Shown: positions 54,089 to 62,617 of the stretch, one piece after another
How the letters are laid out: the number at the start of each line of letters is the position of its first letter
How positions within the stretch are numbered: position 1 is the stretch's first letter
DNA from: Mycolicibacterium holsaticum DSM 44478 = JCM 12374
Lineage (GTDB): Bacteria > Actinomycetota > Actinomycetes > Mycobacteriales > Mycobacteriaceae
Length of the DNA stretch: 64,000 nucleotides
Direction of reading: 5' to 3'
NCBI RefSeq assembly: GCF_019645835.1
Contig: NZ_CP080998.1
Coordinates: 2,418,001 to 2,482,000 of the forward strand
Position numbers and translations under genes: made by a program
Notes under the pieces: generated by a model
Databases searched by the model: none
Told to the model about the DNA's origin: nothing
The model's input: only the letters and a program-made list of their open reading frames with translations

Positions 54089-55315
54089 CTATTCCAGGAT
54101 GCCCTCCAGCCAGTCCAGTGTGACGGCGTTGGACAGGGTCAGGTTGCCGAGCTGGCAATGGGTATCGGCGCCCTCGGCGGTGGTGAACATCCGCTGGGTC
54201 ACCGGACCACCGGACTGCTCGGCGAAAACCTCGTACTGGCGGATCGGTTCACCGCCCTCCCCGGCGCCGACCATTGCAAGGGTAGGGCAGGTGATCGTGG
54301 CGGGATCGACGTTGAACTCCCGTAGGTAGTGAAACGTGTTCAGGAACGTTGACTGTCCGAAGCGTCGGATCAACGACCGCGACATCTCCTTGATGGTGGG
54401 CGGCATCTCGGCGTCGGGAATCTGGTCGATGTCGTCAAGGCTGAAATCCACTGCGGGCGTGAGTACTTGCTCAGGGTCTCCGCCCATGCCGGCCAGAAAC
54501 GAGACCATATACGCGCGCAGATCGACAACAGGGGAGTTGGCCACCAATGCGCGGATCCGAGGTTCGTGCGCGGCGGCCCGCAGGACGAAATAGCCACCGA
54601 AGCTGATGCCGAGCATGCCGAGTTGGTTGGGGTCCACCTCGGGGCGGTCCAAAGCGATGTCGATCCACGGGGTTATCCAGCTCTCGGTATCAGGAACGAA
54701 AGATGTTGCGGCTTCGGTGCGGGCGGTGTCCATCTGGCCCGGGCCGCAGATCTGCAGCACCTGCCAGCCACGCTCGAGTGCCGCTACGCCGATCTGAAAG
54801 TAGGTTTCCTCGAGTGTTCCGTCGAATCCACTCGTGACGACCAGCGTCGGGCTGCCGGAGGTGTCGTGGGGAGTGAACCAGTAGCCCGGAAGCCGTTGTC
54901 CGCGCCAGGGAAGCCATAACTCTTCGATGTCAGTGCAGTTTTCGGCCATAGCTGCCAAAAATGCCGCACGGCTTGCAAGGCCCAATTCGACGTGCCTGTC
55001 GGTTCCGAACGGGGTGAAATACTCAGCTGCACGGTAGCTGTTGGCCGCATGCAGGTAGCGGTCGCGCGCGCTGAGCCGGTGACCGGCGGCGGCGAGTTGC
55101 TGTGCGTCGGCGTGTTGTTGGTCGGCGAGTCCGGCGAACACGTCGGTCCAACTGTGCGGGCCGGATTCGCGGATGCGGGCGGCGGCGGCCAAGCACTCGC
55201 CGACGGAGGCTCCGCCGTATGCAGCCGAGCCGAGCTGGCGGAGCAGCTGAAAGTCCAGCTCGGGATCCTCGAAGCCAGCGACCCGAGTTGTGCTGCGAAC
55301 AGTCGAATCTGCCAC
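54089..55315 (-). CDS. alpha/beta hydrolase, FrsA / dihydropseudooxynicotine-hydrolase-like
   Basis: 408 aa. N-terminal helical lid (LGSAAYGGASVGECLAAAARIRESG, HRLSARDRYLHAANSYRAAEYFTPFG) and a C-terminal alpha/beta hydrolase core: LVVTSGFDGTLEE, nucleophile GISFGGYFVLRAA, GAGEGGEPIRQYEVFAEQ (acid region) and the late histidine ADTHCQLGN. This architecture is shared by 2,6-dihydropseudooxynicotine hydrolase and polyketide-shortening Ayg1-type enzymes, which cleave C-C bonds of diketone-like substrates. GTG start at 55315 with GGAG upstream. The adjacent ruined amine oxidase makes a former amine/nicotine-like catabolic pair plausible. Confidence 0.85.
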   Translation of the reverse strand: MADSTVRSTTRVAGFEDPELDFQLLRQLGSAAYGGASVGECLAAAARIRESGPHSWTDVFAGLADQQHADAQQLAAAGHRLSARDRYLHAANSYRAAEYFTPFGTDRHVELGLASRAAFLAAMAENCTDIEELWLPWRGQRLPGYWFTPHDTSGSPTLVVTSGFDGTLEETYFQIGVAALERGWQVLQICGPGQMDTARTEAATSFVPDTESWITPWIDIALDRPEVDPNQLGMLGISFGGYFVLRAAAHEPRIRALVANSPVVDLRAYMVSFLAGMGGDPEQVLTPAVDFSLDDIDQIPDAEMPPTIKEMSRSLIRRFGQSTFLNTFHYLREFNVDPATITCPTLAMVGAGEGGEPIRQYEVFAEQSGGPVTQRMFTTAEGADTHCQLGNLTLSNAVTLDWLEGILE

Positions 55316-55534
55316 CGATGTGCTCCTTCGCCGTTGCTTCCCTGACCATTATGCGATCGAGTGGTGATCATGGGCTTACTTCGGTTGGTGGGAAGGCGAA
55401 TGGCCGCGTGCGGTGAGCGTGCCATGATTCACACCCGCCGTGTCGACCAGCCTCACATTGGTTGGGAGCAAAGGTCGGCGTTCACGGTCGCGACGGCAGT
55501 AGCCGGCGAGGCTGCTGCCGTTGACGGGCGGTGG

Positions 55535-56128
55535 CTAGCGGCGATCCGGCGGGTTGGGCCAGCACGTGGTGAGCGCCGCCGGGGTCCACTGCGGCCAGCG
55601 GAGGGAGCCCACGACGAAGCCGCCGGCCATCTGCGCAACGATACGGGGTCCCCGGATGCCGCTGTTGTCGTAAAAGGTCGCTGAGTCCGCCCGAGCAGCC
55701 GCGAGGGCGACCAGTGCCCACAGCCGTTGGTAGCGTTCCCGAATCTTGGCTTCCGGCACGGAATGTCCGCCCGCGGCGACTCGGTGTTGCACCCTGGCCA
55801 CGGCGAGCTGCTCGGGGATGAGAACCGCGTGCACAACCACCGAGTACCCCCGCAGGTGTGCGCTGTAGAGGAGCTCGAGCTTGGAAGGGTGGGAGAACAC
55901 GGTCTCGGCGATGAAGGATTCGCCGAGTTCGATCAGGCGTTCTCTGGTGGCGGCTGCGATCCGTGCGGCTTCATAGGCGTGTGAGGCGGGGTCATCTGGC
56001 CAGCGCTGCTTGGCGATCTCGTCGGCGTTGACCACCACGCTGCCAGGCAGCAGGGGCGCCAAGGTCAGCTCGATGAAGGTGGACTTGCCGGCACCGTTGG
56101 GGCCGACGACGAGGTCGAGCCGCTTCAC
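55535..56128 (-). CDS. zeta-type toxin (P-loop kinase) of a toxin-antitoxin pair
   Basis: 197 aa. Walker A GPNGAGKSTFIE at the very N-terminus, then ETVFSHPSKLELLYSAHLRGYSVVVHAVLI and ERYQRLWAL, as in zeta toxins that phosphorylate UDP-N-acetylamino-sugars. The layout (zeta-like protein behind a 129-aa partner) matches M. tuberculosis Rv0366c/Rv0367c, including lengths as I recall them. GTG start at 56128, 31 bases after the antitoxin stop. Complete and apparently active. Confidence 0.88.
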   Translation of the reverse strand: MKRLDLVVGPNGAGKSTFIELTLAPLLPGSVVVNADEIAKQRWPDDPASHAYEAARIAAATRERLIELGESFIAETVFSHPSKLELLYSAHLRGYSVVVHAVLIPEQLAVARVQHRVAAGGHSVPEAKIRERYQRLWALVALAAARADSATFYDNSGIRGPRIVAQMAGGFVVGSLRWPQWTPAALTTCWPNPPDRR

Positions 56129-56159
56129 CAGATGATGTCAGCCTCGTACGGTGCGGGTC

Positions 56160-56549
56160 TCACCGCTGGTCTGACAGCGTCGACGAGGTCCCATCGGGGC
56201 GGTACTGGACCAGCTCGCCGTCGTCGTTGAGTGCGACGGTGGTGATACCGCGGCCGGCCAACGTCGCGCCGTAGTCGGTGTCGGCCAGTCTCTCTTGGAT
56301 CGCGGCGGAGATCTCAGCGTTGAACACCACACCTTCCTCGGCGCTCAGCTCGCTCAGCGGAGTTGCGCCGCTCAGCGCGGCCTCCACCTTGCGTCGGGCC
56401 GCACTGTGCTGTCCTGATACCGCGCGACCCACTCGTGCCCAATGATCGAGCTGCTGTTTGGCTGAGCGACTCTGCCGCGCGCCCTCGGCCGCGGCGCTAT
56501 CGAGCAGATCCGCGGCAAACCGCGTGACCCGATCTGCCGTCTCAGTCAT
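56160..56549 (-). CDS. antitoxin of the zeta-type pair
   Basis: 129 aa, Rv0367c-like. An N-terminal helical segment with ADRVTRFAADLLDSAAAEGA then RQSRSAKQQLDHWARVGRAV suggests a ParD-type ribbon-helix-helix or helical DNA-binding part; the C-terminal half (VVFNAEISAAIQERLADTDYG then LNDDGELVQYRPDG) likely covers the toxin. Excellent ribosome site AGGAGG seven bases before ATG 56549. Placed first in the operon, as needed to keep antitoxin in excess, and preceded by overlapping palindromes (56568-56599). Confidence 0.88.
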   Translation of the reverse strand: MTETADRVTRFAADLLDSAAAEGARQSRSAKQQLDHWARVGRAVSGQHSAARRKVEAALSGATPLSELSAEEGVVFNAEISAAIQERLADTDYGATLAGRGITTVALNDDGELVQYRPDGTSSTLSDQR

Positions 56550-56567
56550 ACGGAACCTCCTGCTGTT

Positions 56568-56599
56568 GCAATCTGATACAACCGTAGCAGATTGCTACG
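56568..56599. promoter_or_regulatory. autoregulatory operator of the zeta-type pair
   Basis: Two interlocking perfect inverted repeats: GCAATCTG (56568-56575) with CAGATTGC (56588-56595), and CGTAGCA (56583-56589) with TGCTACG (56593-56599). They lie 19-50 bases before the antitoxin ATG, next to a TTGTAT -10-like hexamer on the minus strand. Classical position for antitoxin binding. Confidence 0.65.
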
Positions 56600-57108
56600 G
56601 GGTTGGTTGCCCGCCTGGTGTGGAGGCACTGTCAGAATATGGCTCCAAGGCACAGATCCAGACCGGAGGCAGCATTTCGTCACTGTGACGTATGCATCCC
56701 CGTCGGCGGTAGGTCAGCTTGGATCGTCACCGTCGGGCGCAGAGGAAGTTGGGGTGTGACGTGGTCGTCATCGCGACCAGGCGTCGGCCCAGTGGCGGCG
56801 GCAAGAACAAGCCAGCGCAGATTCAGTCGGTGATCGCTCGGCGCAGAAGGCGTGGGACGGGCGAAGATCAACTGAGAAGGACAGTTCCGTGACGGTCAAT
56901 GGGCGGAAACCTGGACGGCATCAGATGCAGCCTGCACCGGTGTGTGCCGATAAGCGACATTATGTCAAGTTAAGTACTGCATATTGCATCAGATGAATCA
57001 TTGCCCGACCTCTTGCCGGTCATCGCTCCTCCCGTCGTTTTCGGCTGCGTTGCAGGACTTCCCCACCGATCTCCCCGTCGGCCGGCGAGCCGGGGGCCTA
57101 CGCCGTCC
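56600..57108. other. 509-base region without a supported gene
   Basis: Lower GC than its surroundings in 56950-57000. No ORF here has convincing composition or a start with a ribosome site; a basic plus-strand frame ending at about 56891 (reading RRRPSGGGKNKPAQIQSVIA) is short and unassigned. No tRNA-like or transposase-like signal seen. Confidence 0.5.
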
Positions 57109-58119
57109 TCAGTCGAAGGTGATGACGATCTTGTCGGACGCGCCGGGCGTGGCGGCGCAGCGCAAAGCTTCATCGAGGTCGTCGAAGGCGAAGGTGTGGC
57201 TCACGATCACGGCGTATTTCTCCCAGTGCTCGATGATGTCCTTCGTGACTTCGAAGATCTCGTCCGGGTAGCCCATCGAGCCGACGATGGTGAGTTCATT
57301 GCTCATCACGTTCATGAGATCGACGGTCACCGGTTCCTTGTGCACACCGACGATCCCAAGGGTGGCTCCGCGCTGCGCCGCCGCCAATGCCGTCGTGACG
57401 ACCTCGGACGCACCAGCGGCATCGAGGTAGATGTCCGTGCCGGACTTTCCCGGCCAGATCGACTCACCCGGGCCGTGCAGGTCGATCAACCGCGCGACGA
57501 CGTCTTCGTCGGCCGAATTGATGACCGCATCCGCCCCGACCTTCATTGCCTTGTCCAGGCGAGTCTGCAGCAGGTCGATGACAACCACATGGCCGACTCC
57601 AAGGGATTTCAGGGCTATCGTCGCGCCGAGTCCGATCGGCCCGGCGCCGAACACCGCCACGCGATCTGTGGGCTTGGGAGCCACCTGGTTCACCGCGTGC
57701 CGGGCCACGGCCATGGGTTCGTTGAGCGCAGCGACCTGGTAGGGAACGTAGTCGGGAATGACCTCGATGCTGTGGCCCCGCACGGCGTCCTTGACCAACA
57801 GGTAGTCGGCGAGGCCACCGGCGGATCCCCCGTTTCCGATGATGTCGTCGGGTACGGCCATCGGATTGATGACGACGCGGTCGCCGACCGCGATACCGGT
57901 CACGTTCTCACCGACGGCGGCGACCTCGCCGGCCGGTTCATGCCCGAGAGGCATGCTGCCCTGATGCGGTGGAAGACCCCCGATGGAGATGTAGAACGTG
58001 TCCGACCCGCAGATTCCACACGCGCGGATGCGGACGAGGACCTCGTCGGGGCCTGCCTGCGGTGTGGGAACGTCGATGATCGCGGTCGTGCCTGCACCGG
58101 AGACGATGGCTGACCTCAT
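57109..58119 (-). CDS. medium-chain zinc-type alcohol/polyol dehydrogenase
   Basis: 336 aa. Catalytic zinc site CGICGSDTFYI and MPLGHEPAGEV are present, as is the Rossmann motif AVFGAGPIGLGATIALK. The four-cysteine structural zinc lobe is missing: after DRVVINPMAVPDD the chain goes straight to GNGGSAGGLADYLLV. That is usual for the sorbitol/threonine-dehydrogenase side of the family. Likely oxidises a secondary alcohol made by the P450 or SDR of the same operon. ATG overlaps the P450 stop (ATGA). Confidence 0.9.
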   Translation of the reverse strand: MRSAIVSGAGTTAIIDVPTPQAGPDEVLVRIRACGICGSDTFYISIGGLPPHQGSMPLGHEPAGEVAAVGENVTGIAVGDRVVINPMAVPDDIIGNGGSAGGLADYLLVKDAVRGHSIEVIPDYVPYQVAALNEPMAVARHAVNQVAPKPTDRVAVFGAGPIGLGATIALKSLGVGHVVVIDLLQTRLDKAMKVGADAVINSADEDVVARLIDLHGPGESIWPGKSGTDIYLDAAGASEVVTTALAAAQRGATLGIVGVHKEPVTVDLMNVMSNELTIVGSMGYPDEIFEVTKDIIEHWEKYAVIVSHTFAFDDLDEALRCAATPGASDKIVITFD

Positions 58120-59285
58120 GGCTGGGATGTCCTTTTCTCGTTCACGCGAAGGGGAATCGACTCGAACGCCCGCGCCCAGGTGGACGTCATCCGCGTGGGC
58201 GCACCGATGAGTTCACACTCGGGGAAGCGCGTGAACCATTGCTCGAAGGCGAGCCGGGCCTCCAAGCGCGCCAGACCTGAGCCCATGCAGAAGTGCACAC
58301 CGTGACCGAATGACGCGTGGCGCTGGGCACGTCGTGTCACGTCGAATCGCTCCGGATCCGGGAACTCGCGTTCGTCGTGATTGGCTGCGCCCCATACCAG
58401 CAGCACCCGTGAGCCGGCCGGGATGCGTACGCCGTGCAGCTCGACGTCGCGGGTTGCGGTCCGGGGCAGGGCCTGGGTTGGAGCCTCGATACGGTTGATC
58501 TCCTCGACCGCGGACAACCACAGTGACGGGTCGTGGCGCAGCAGGTCCAGCTGATCCGGGTTCTGCAGGAGAAGCACCGTACCGGAACCGATCAGGCTGG
58601 CTGTGGTGTCGTTGCCGCCGAGTACCAGCAGCAAACAGAATCCGAGCAACTCCTCGTCACTGAGCCGCTCGCCGTCGATTTCCGCGTTGAGCAGTGCGGT
58701 CATCATGTCTTCACGCGGTTCACGACGGCGCTCTTCGAGAAGTTCGGCGAACGTCGTGTAGATGCTCACGGCGGCGTTGAGCGCATCCTCGTTGTTCTCC
58801 GTCAACCCGATGAACGCCTCGGTCCATGCGCGCATCGGGGCGAGATACTTTTCGTCGAGGCCGATCATCCCGCCGACTGCGACGCTCGGGATGACCGCGG
58901 CGTATTCGTGCTGGAATTCGCACGTGCCTTTGGCTGCGATGGTGTCGATCAGTCGTTCTATCGACGCACTGAGATCCGCTTCCATCCCGGCGACCCGGCG
59001 CGGGGTGAACACGCGCGATACGAGCTTGCGCAGCGCGGTCTGCCTGGGCGGGTCCATGTAGATCAGTTGCGGCAGGAGCTCATTGGCCTCGGCGACCTTG
59101 CTGGAGAACGTTTCGTGATCCGCTGCGGCTGCCCATACATCGTCGAACCGGGTCAGCGCATAGAAACCTTGGTCCGGATCGTGATACACGGGATGCTCAT
59201 CACGCATCGTGCGGTAGATGTCCCAGATATCGGTTTGGAACTCACGCGTCGACGTGTTGTACAGAACTCGCGCTTCATTCGTCAC
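58116..59285 (-). CDS. cytochrome P450
   Basis: 389 aa soluble bacterial class-I P450. I-helix LLVLGGNDTTASLIGSG (acid-alcohol pair replaced by NDTT), K-helix ExxR in EEINRIEAPTQALPRTATRD, and heme-thiolate loop FGHGVHFCMGSGLARLEARL. Monooxygenation of a small or medium substrate; no ferredoxin or reductase gene is in the operon, so electrons must come from elsewhere. GTG start at 59285, 30 bases after the SDR stop. Confidence 0.95.
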   Translation of the reverse strand: MTNEARVLYNTSTREFQTDIWDIYRTMRDEHPVYHDPDQGFYALTRFDDVWAAAADHETFSSKVAEANELLPQLIYMDPPRQTALRKLVSRVFTPRRVAGMEADLSASIERLIDTIAAKGTCEFQHEYAAVIPSVAVGGMIGLDEKYLAPMRAWTEAFIGLTENNEDALNAAVSIYTTFAELLEERRREPREDMMTALLNAEIDGERLSDEELLGFCLLLVLGGNDTTASLIGSGTVLLLQNPDQLDLLRHDPSLWLSAVEEINRIEAPTQALPRTATRDVELHGVRIPAGSRVLLVWGAANHDEREFPDPERFDVTRRAQRHASFGHGVHFCMGSGLARLEARLAFEQWFTRFPECELIGAPTRMTSTWARAFESIPLRVNEKRTSQP

Positions 59286-59315
59286 AGTGCACCTGTCTCA
59301 TCGGGTTGTGCCGGG

Positions 59316-60068
59316 TCACAGCACGCTGTAGCCGCCGTCGACGATCAATGCCGATCCCGTGCAGTACGAGGCATTTTCGGTGCACAGGTACAGAACTGGG
59401 GACGCGATCTCGTCAGGTTCGCCGAACCGGCCCAGCGGGATGTGGCCGATTTGCTCTTGTTTGATCTCCGGCACGTAGTCCATCGGCGCCGTCATCCTGG
59501 TCGCGACGACTCCGGGTACGACGGTGTTGAGCCGGATGCCGTCGTCGGCCCACTTGACGGCGAGGTTGCGGGTCAGCGCCAGCACGCCCGCCTTGGCCGA
59601 ACCGTATCCCGGCACGATCGGTACTGAGCGAATCGCTGCCATCGACGCGAGCATCACCACGCTCGCTCCCCCAGGCGCCGTCGATCGTTTCAACGCTCCG
59701 TGCAACCGCTCGGTTAGCGTGAACGGCGCCAGCAGGTTCACCTGCACCGACAGAGCGAAGCCTTCAGGGGTGGACTCGTCGAGACCACCGGGAAAGTTGG
59801 CGCCCGCGTTGTTGATCAAGATGTCCAACGTGTCAAAGGACTCGGCGAGGGCAGCGATGCCGACGTCATCGGTCAATGACAGTTGGCGGTAATCAAGCCC
59901 CGACAGATCCACGTCGTCGTAGTCCTGGGGCCCCGGACGTGTCCCGGTGACGGTCACCGTGGCACCGCTGTCACGCAGTAAAGACGCCGTCGCGTATCCG
60001 ATGCCGCTGGTCCCGCCGGTCACCAATGCGGTGCTACCGCTGAAATCGAAATGGACGCGGTTCGTCAT
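59316..60068 (-). CDS. short-chain dehydrogenase/reductase
   Basis: 250 aa classical SDR. Cofactor motif VTGGTSGIGYATA, NNAG in ILINNAGANFPGG, active-site Ser in VMLASMAAIRS and Tyr-x3-Lys in PGYGSAKAG, with a C-terminal YCTGSALIVDGGYSVL. Oxidises or reduces a hydroxyl/keto group in the pathway encoded around it. ATG 60068 overlaps the MBL stop by four bases and has GAGGAG upstream. Confidence 0.95.
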   Translation of the reverse strand: MTNRVHFDFSGSTALVTGGTSGIGYATASLLRDSGATVTVTGTRPGPQDYDDVDLSGLDYRQLSLTDDVGIAALAESFDTLDILINNAGANFPGGLDESTPEGFALSVQVNLLAPFTLTERLHGALKRSTAPGGASVVMLASMAAIRSVPIVPGYGSAKAGVLALTRNLAVKWADDGIRLNTVVPGVVATRMTAPMDYVPEIKQEQIGHIPLGRFGEPDEIASPVLYLCTENASYCTGSALIVDGGYSVL

Positions 60069-61309
60069 GACAGCTCCTCGATCTTCTTGCGTAGCCACGC
60101 GGCCTCCCAAAAGTTGGTGCTGGCATCCAGCAATCGCTTGTGCGCAGCGACCTGAATGCTCTTTGCCCTCTTGTCGTCCGGCACAGTGCGCGTGACGATC
60201 TCCGCCAATCGGATCGCGCGGACGGGATTTCCCGCGTCCAGAAGCTCTGCCGCCCGATCCAGCACCGCTTCTGCGCCGGCTAGTTCGACCAGCGTCTGCT
60301 CCGCGAAGTCCGGGCTTTCGGCGTACAGCTCGGCGGTGGAGCGGTGATGGAACCAGCCCGCGTAGTTCTCCCAGATCGCGCGCACATTCCACCGCACCAT
60401 GCCGTAGCCCTCGCCGACCTGCATGGCGGGTGGTAGCACCACCTCGCGCATCAGCGTGTGTACATCCTTGCCGGCGTTCATCCCCGCCACAGTCTGGTCG
60501 TGGATGGACAGCACGGCGTCACGAAGGCGAGTCAACTCCCAGTGGATCCGTTCCTTGCCGACGATCGGGCCGAAATGGCCGGTGAGAAGCGTCTCCGCTC
60601 CCAGCGCCCGCACCCTGTCGATGGACTCGACGACGGTGAGCGCATCGCGGTACCGGTCGCCGCGGATCGTCACCAGGTTCGGAATGTGCCCGAAGAGCGC
60701 CCCGAACACGTTGCCGCATAGGCAGACACCCTCGTCGGGCAGCCACACGACGAGGCTGTCGGTGGTTTCGCCGCCTGGTGTCGCATAGAGCTGCAGGTGC
60801 CGCCCGCCCAGTTCGATGAGGAATTCGTCGTCGAACACGATGGTCGGGGTGGGGGCACTCTGTGGCGGCGGCGGACCGAATCGAGCCGTGGCGTGGTTGA
60901 TCGTGTCCATCACCTTGTCCACCCAGGCGAAGGCAGAATTCTGCGCGCGGAACGCGGCCAGAATCTCGTTGTCCCGTCGCCACATCTCCCAGTTCGACTG
61001 GGCGACAATGTCACTGTCCGGGTCGGCGACAGTGCCGACACCGCCCACGTGATCCACATGCCCCTGGGTGAGGATGACGTACCGGATCGGCGACGAATCG
61101 ACGGCGTCGTAGTTGGCGCGGTGAACCGGCCCCTCGAAGCCCATCCCCGTGTTCACCACGATCCGGCCCTCGCCGGTCGTCAACAGGAAGGAGTTCGACA
61201 GGCCCGGTGACATCCAGATCCCCGGCGCGACCTCTTCGGCGGGCGCCCCGGCGCCGACGATGGCGTCGCCTCCCGGCCGGCTCAGATAAATGGGCTCGAA
61301 TGTGCTCAT
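60065..61309 (-). CDS. MBL-fold protein with alkyl-sulfatase-type dimerisation domain, one metal ligand altered
   Basis: 414 aa. N-terminal metallo-beta-lactamase core (FLLTTGEGRIVVNTGMGFEG, LTGHFGPIVGKERIH) and a C-terminal helical domain (VRWNVRAIWENYAGWFHHRST, ALDRAAELLDAGNPVRAIRLAE-like) of the kind found in SdsA1 alkylsulfatases. The metal motif reads TQGHVDHVGG: the first histidine of HxHxDH is glutamine (residue 82), while His84, Asp86 and His87 remain. A sulfatase or related ester hydrolase is suggested by the neighbouring sulfotransferase. Overlaps the sulfotransferase stop and the SDR start by four bases each. Confidence 0.88.
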   Translation of the reverse strand: MSTFEPIYLSRPGGDAIVGAGAPAEEVAPGIWMSPGLSNSFLLTTGEGRIVVNTGMGFEGPVHRANYDAVDSSPIRYVILTQGHVDHVGGVGTVADPDSDIVAQSNWEMWRRDNEILAAFRAQNSAFAWVDKVMDTINHATARFGPPPPQSAPTPTIVFDDEFLIELGGRHLQLYATPGGETTDSLVVWLPDEGVCLCGNVFGALFGHIPNLVTIRGDRYRDALTVVESIDRVRALGAETLLTGHFGPIVGKERIHWELTRLRDAVLSIHDQTVAGMNAGKDVHTLMREVVLPPAMQVGEGYGMVRWNVRAIWENYAGWFHHRSTAELYAESPDFAEQTLVELAGAEAVLDRAAELLDAGNPVRAIRLAEIVTRTVPDDKRAKSIQVAAHKRLLDASTNFWEAAWLRKKIEELS

Positions 61310-62559
61310 ACTTCGGCCCGCACATCGAACCGGTCGAAGTAGAAGGCGAACCTCGCCCGTATCTCTTCAGGGGTCCGCCCGAAATCCCGTGCGAGGTCGT
61401 AGCGCACCTGGCCGTGCTTGCCCCGGGGGTTGGCGTCGAGGTAGCTCTGGAAAGCCGCACTAGCCTCCGGCGTGAGTTCCGTTCCGTTGCACTCGTACAG
61501 CGTCTCCAGGATCGAAATCTCGTTGCCGTTGAGCTGATGGAACGGGATATCGACGCTGCGGTCCGCACCGATCAATTCGCGGTCGCGCACGCAGGCGCGT
61601 AGCAACCGTTCGATCCGGTCGATCCAGTACTCCACCAGTCCCTCGGGGTCGATCTCTTTGCGGCGCATCCGGTCCCCGTAGGCCAGCATGGTCACGGCGG
61701 ACTGGATGACGGCCACGGGGTCTCGGTGGGTGAACGCCACTGTGGCGTCCGGGAAGGTCTGCATCAGCGGTCCGAGTTGCTCGCAGTGTTGCGGCGATTT
61801 GAGGACCCACTGGCGTGGACCACGCAGGAAGGTCAGCGCCTGCAGAACAGTCCGCAGGTAGCCGTAATGTTCGCGCTGGTCGAGCCCGAGGTAGAAGTCT
61901 CGCCATTGCGGCACCCGGGCGTGCCACTCCAGGACATAGCTCGCGAAGTCGAGGTCGAGGAGCTCGACTTCCTCCTCGATGGCCTGCGGGAATCGGTCGT
62001 GCATCGCCTGCACCAGGGGCGTCATCATCTTGGCCGATTCGTGCTCTTCGACGCTGCGCGTGAATCTCGGGTCGACGCCGCCGACGTCGGGACCTTCACC
62101 CAGGTACGGAAAGGGTTCCTGGCTTTCCCAGTACGGCAGCGCGCGCCGACGGGTGTCGGCCGCTATGAGATTCACCAGATGCGTTGTACCCGAGCGGGGA
62201 AGACCGACGACGATGAACGGACTTTCGATCTCGATGGCGTGGATCTCCGGGTAGCGACGCAAGAGGTCGGCCAGCAGCAACCGCTGTGACAGCAGTCGGA
62301 TGATCCGGTTACGGATGATCAGCCTGTTCAGGTTCGTGTTGCCCGAATCGGCGTCCACTGCCGCGGCGTATGCCTCCAGCCGGGGACGAAAGTCGCCCGG
62401 GCCGAAGTCGTCCATTCCAGTTCGCTCGATCGCCTCGTCGATCAGGGTGGCCGGATCGAGTTCGACCGATACCGCAGCCATGTGTTCGAGGACCTGCCGT
62501 TGGATCGGATCGAGCACCGGCGCTGTCAGATCGTCGATGTCCAGAACTGTTTGCGCCAT
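61306..62559 (-). CDS. PAPS-dependent sulfotransferase family protein
   Basis: 417 aa. 5'-phosphosulfate loop IVVGLPRSGTTHLVN near residue 120 and the 3'-phosphate block VAFTHRDPVAVIQSAVTM near residue 285; LRGPRQWVLKSPQHCEQL between. Mycobacterial Stf-like proteins transfer sulfate to lipids or steroids, but several in catabolic clusters are of unproven activity. ATG 62559 is chosen since AGAGG lies nine bases before it; ATG 62568 is too close to that site. First gene of the five-gene operon, divergent from the IclR regulator. Confidence 0.9.
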   Translation of the reverse strand: MAQTVLDIDDLTAPVLDPIQRQVLEHMAAVSVELDPATLIDEAIERTGMDDFGPGDFRPRLEAYAAAVDADSGNTNLNRLIIRNRIIRLLSQRLLLADLLRRYPEIHAIEIESPFIVVGLPRSGTTHLVNLIAADTRRRALPYWESQEPFPYLGEGPDVGGVDPRFTRSVEEHESAKMMTPLVQAMHDRFPQAIEEEVELLDLDFASYVLEWHARVPQWRDFYLGLDQREHYGYLRTVLQALTFLRGPRQWVLKSPQHCEQLGPLMQTFPDATVAFTHRDPVAVIQSAVTMLAYGDRMRRKEIDPEGLVEYWIDRIERLLRACVRDRELIGADRSVDIPFHQLNGNEISILETLYECNGTELTPEASAAFQSYLDANPRGKHGQVRYDLARDFGRTPEEIRARFAFYFDRFDVRAEV

Positions 62560-62588
62560 CGCGGGCATCCTCTTCAGAATGGCAGTGT

Positions 62589-62614
62589 GTCGAATATTCG
62601 AGTTATGATTCGAC
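62589..62614. promoter_or_regulatory. IclR-type operator between sulfotransferase and regulator genes
   Basis: Three half-sites: GTCGAAT (62589-62595), ATTCGA (62596-62601) and ATTCGAC (62608-62614). The first two form the 12-bp palindrome TCGAATATTCGA (62590-62601). The site overlaps TATGAT (62604-62609), a -10-like hexamer eight bases before the regulator ATG, so binding would block the regulator promoter and lies 30 bases from the sulfotransferase start. Confidence 0.65.
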
Positions 62615-62617
62615 TAT

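Noticed and set aside
56700..56891. Basic short frame in the gap after the toxin-antitoxin pair
   Set aside because: No start with ribosome site, and composition alone is not enough.
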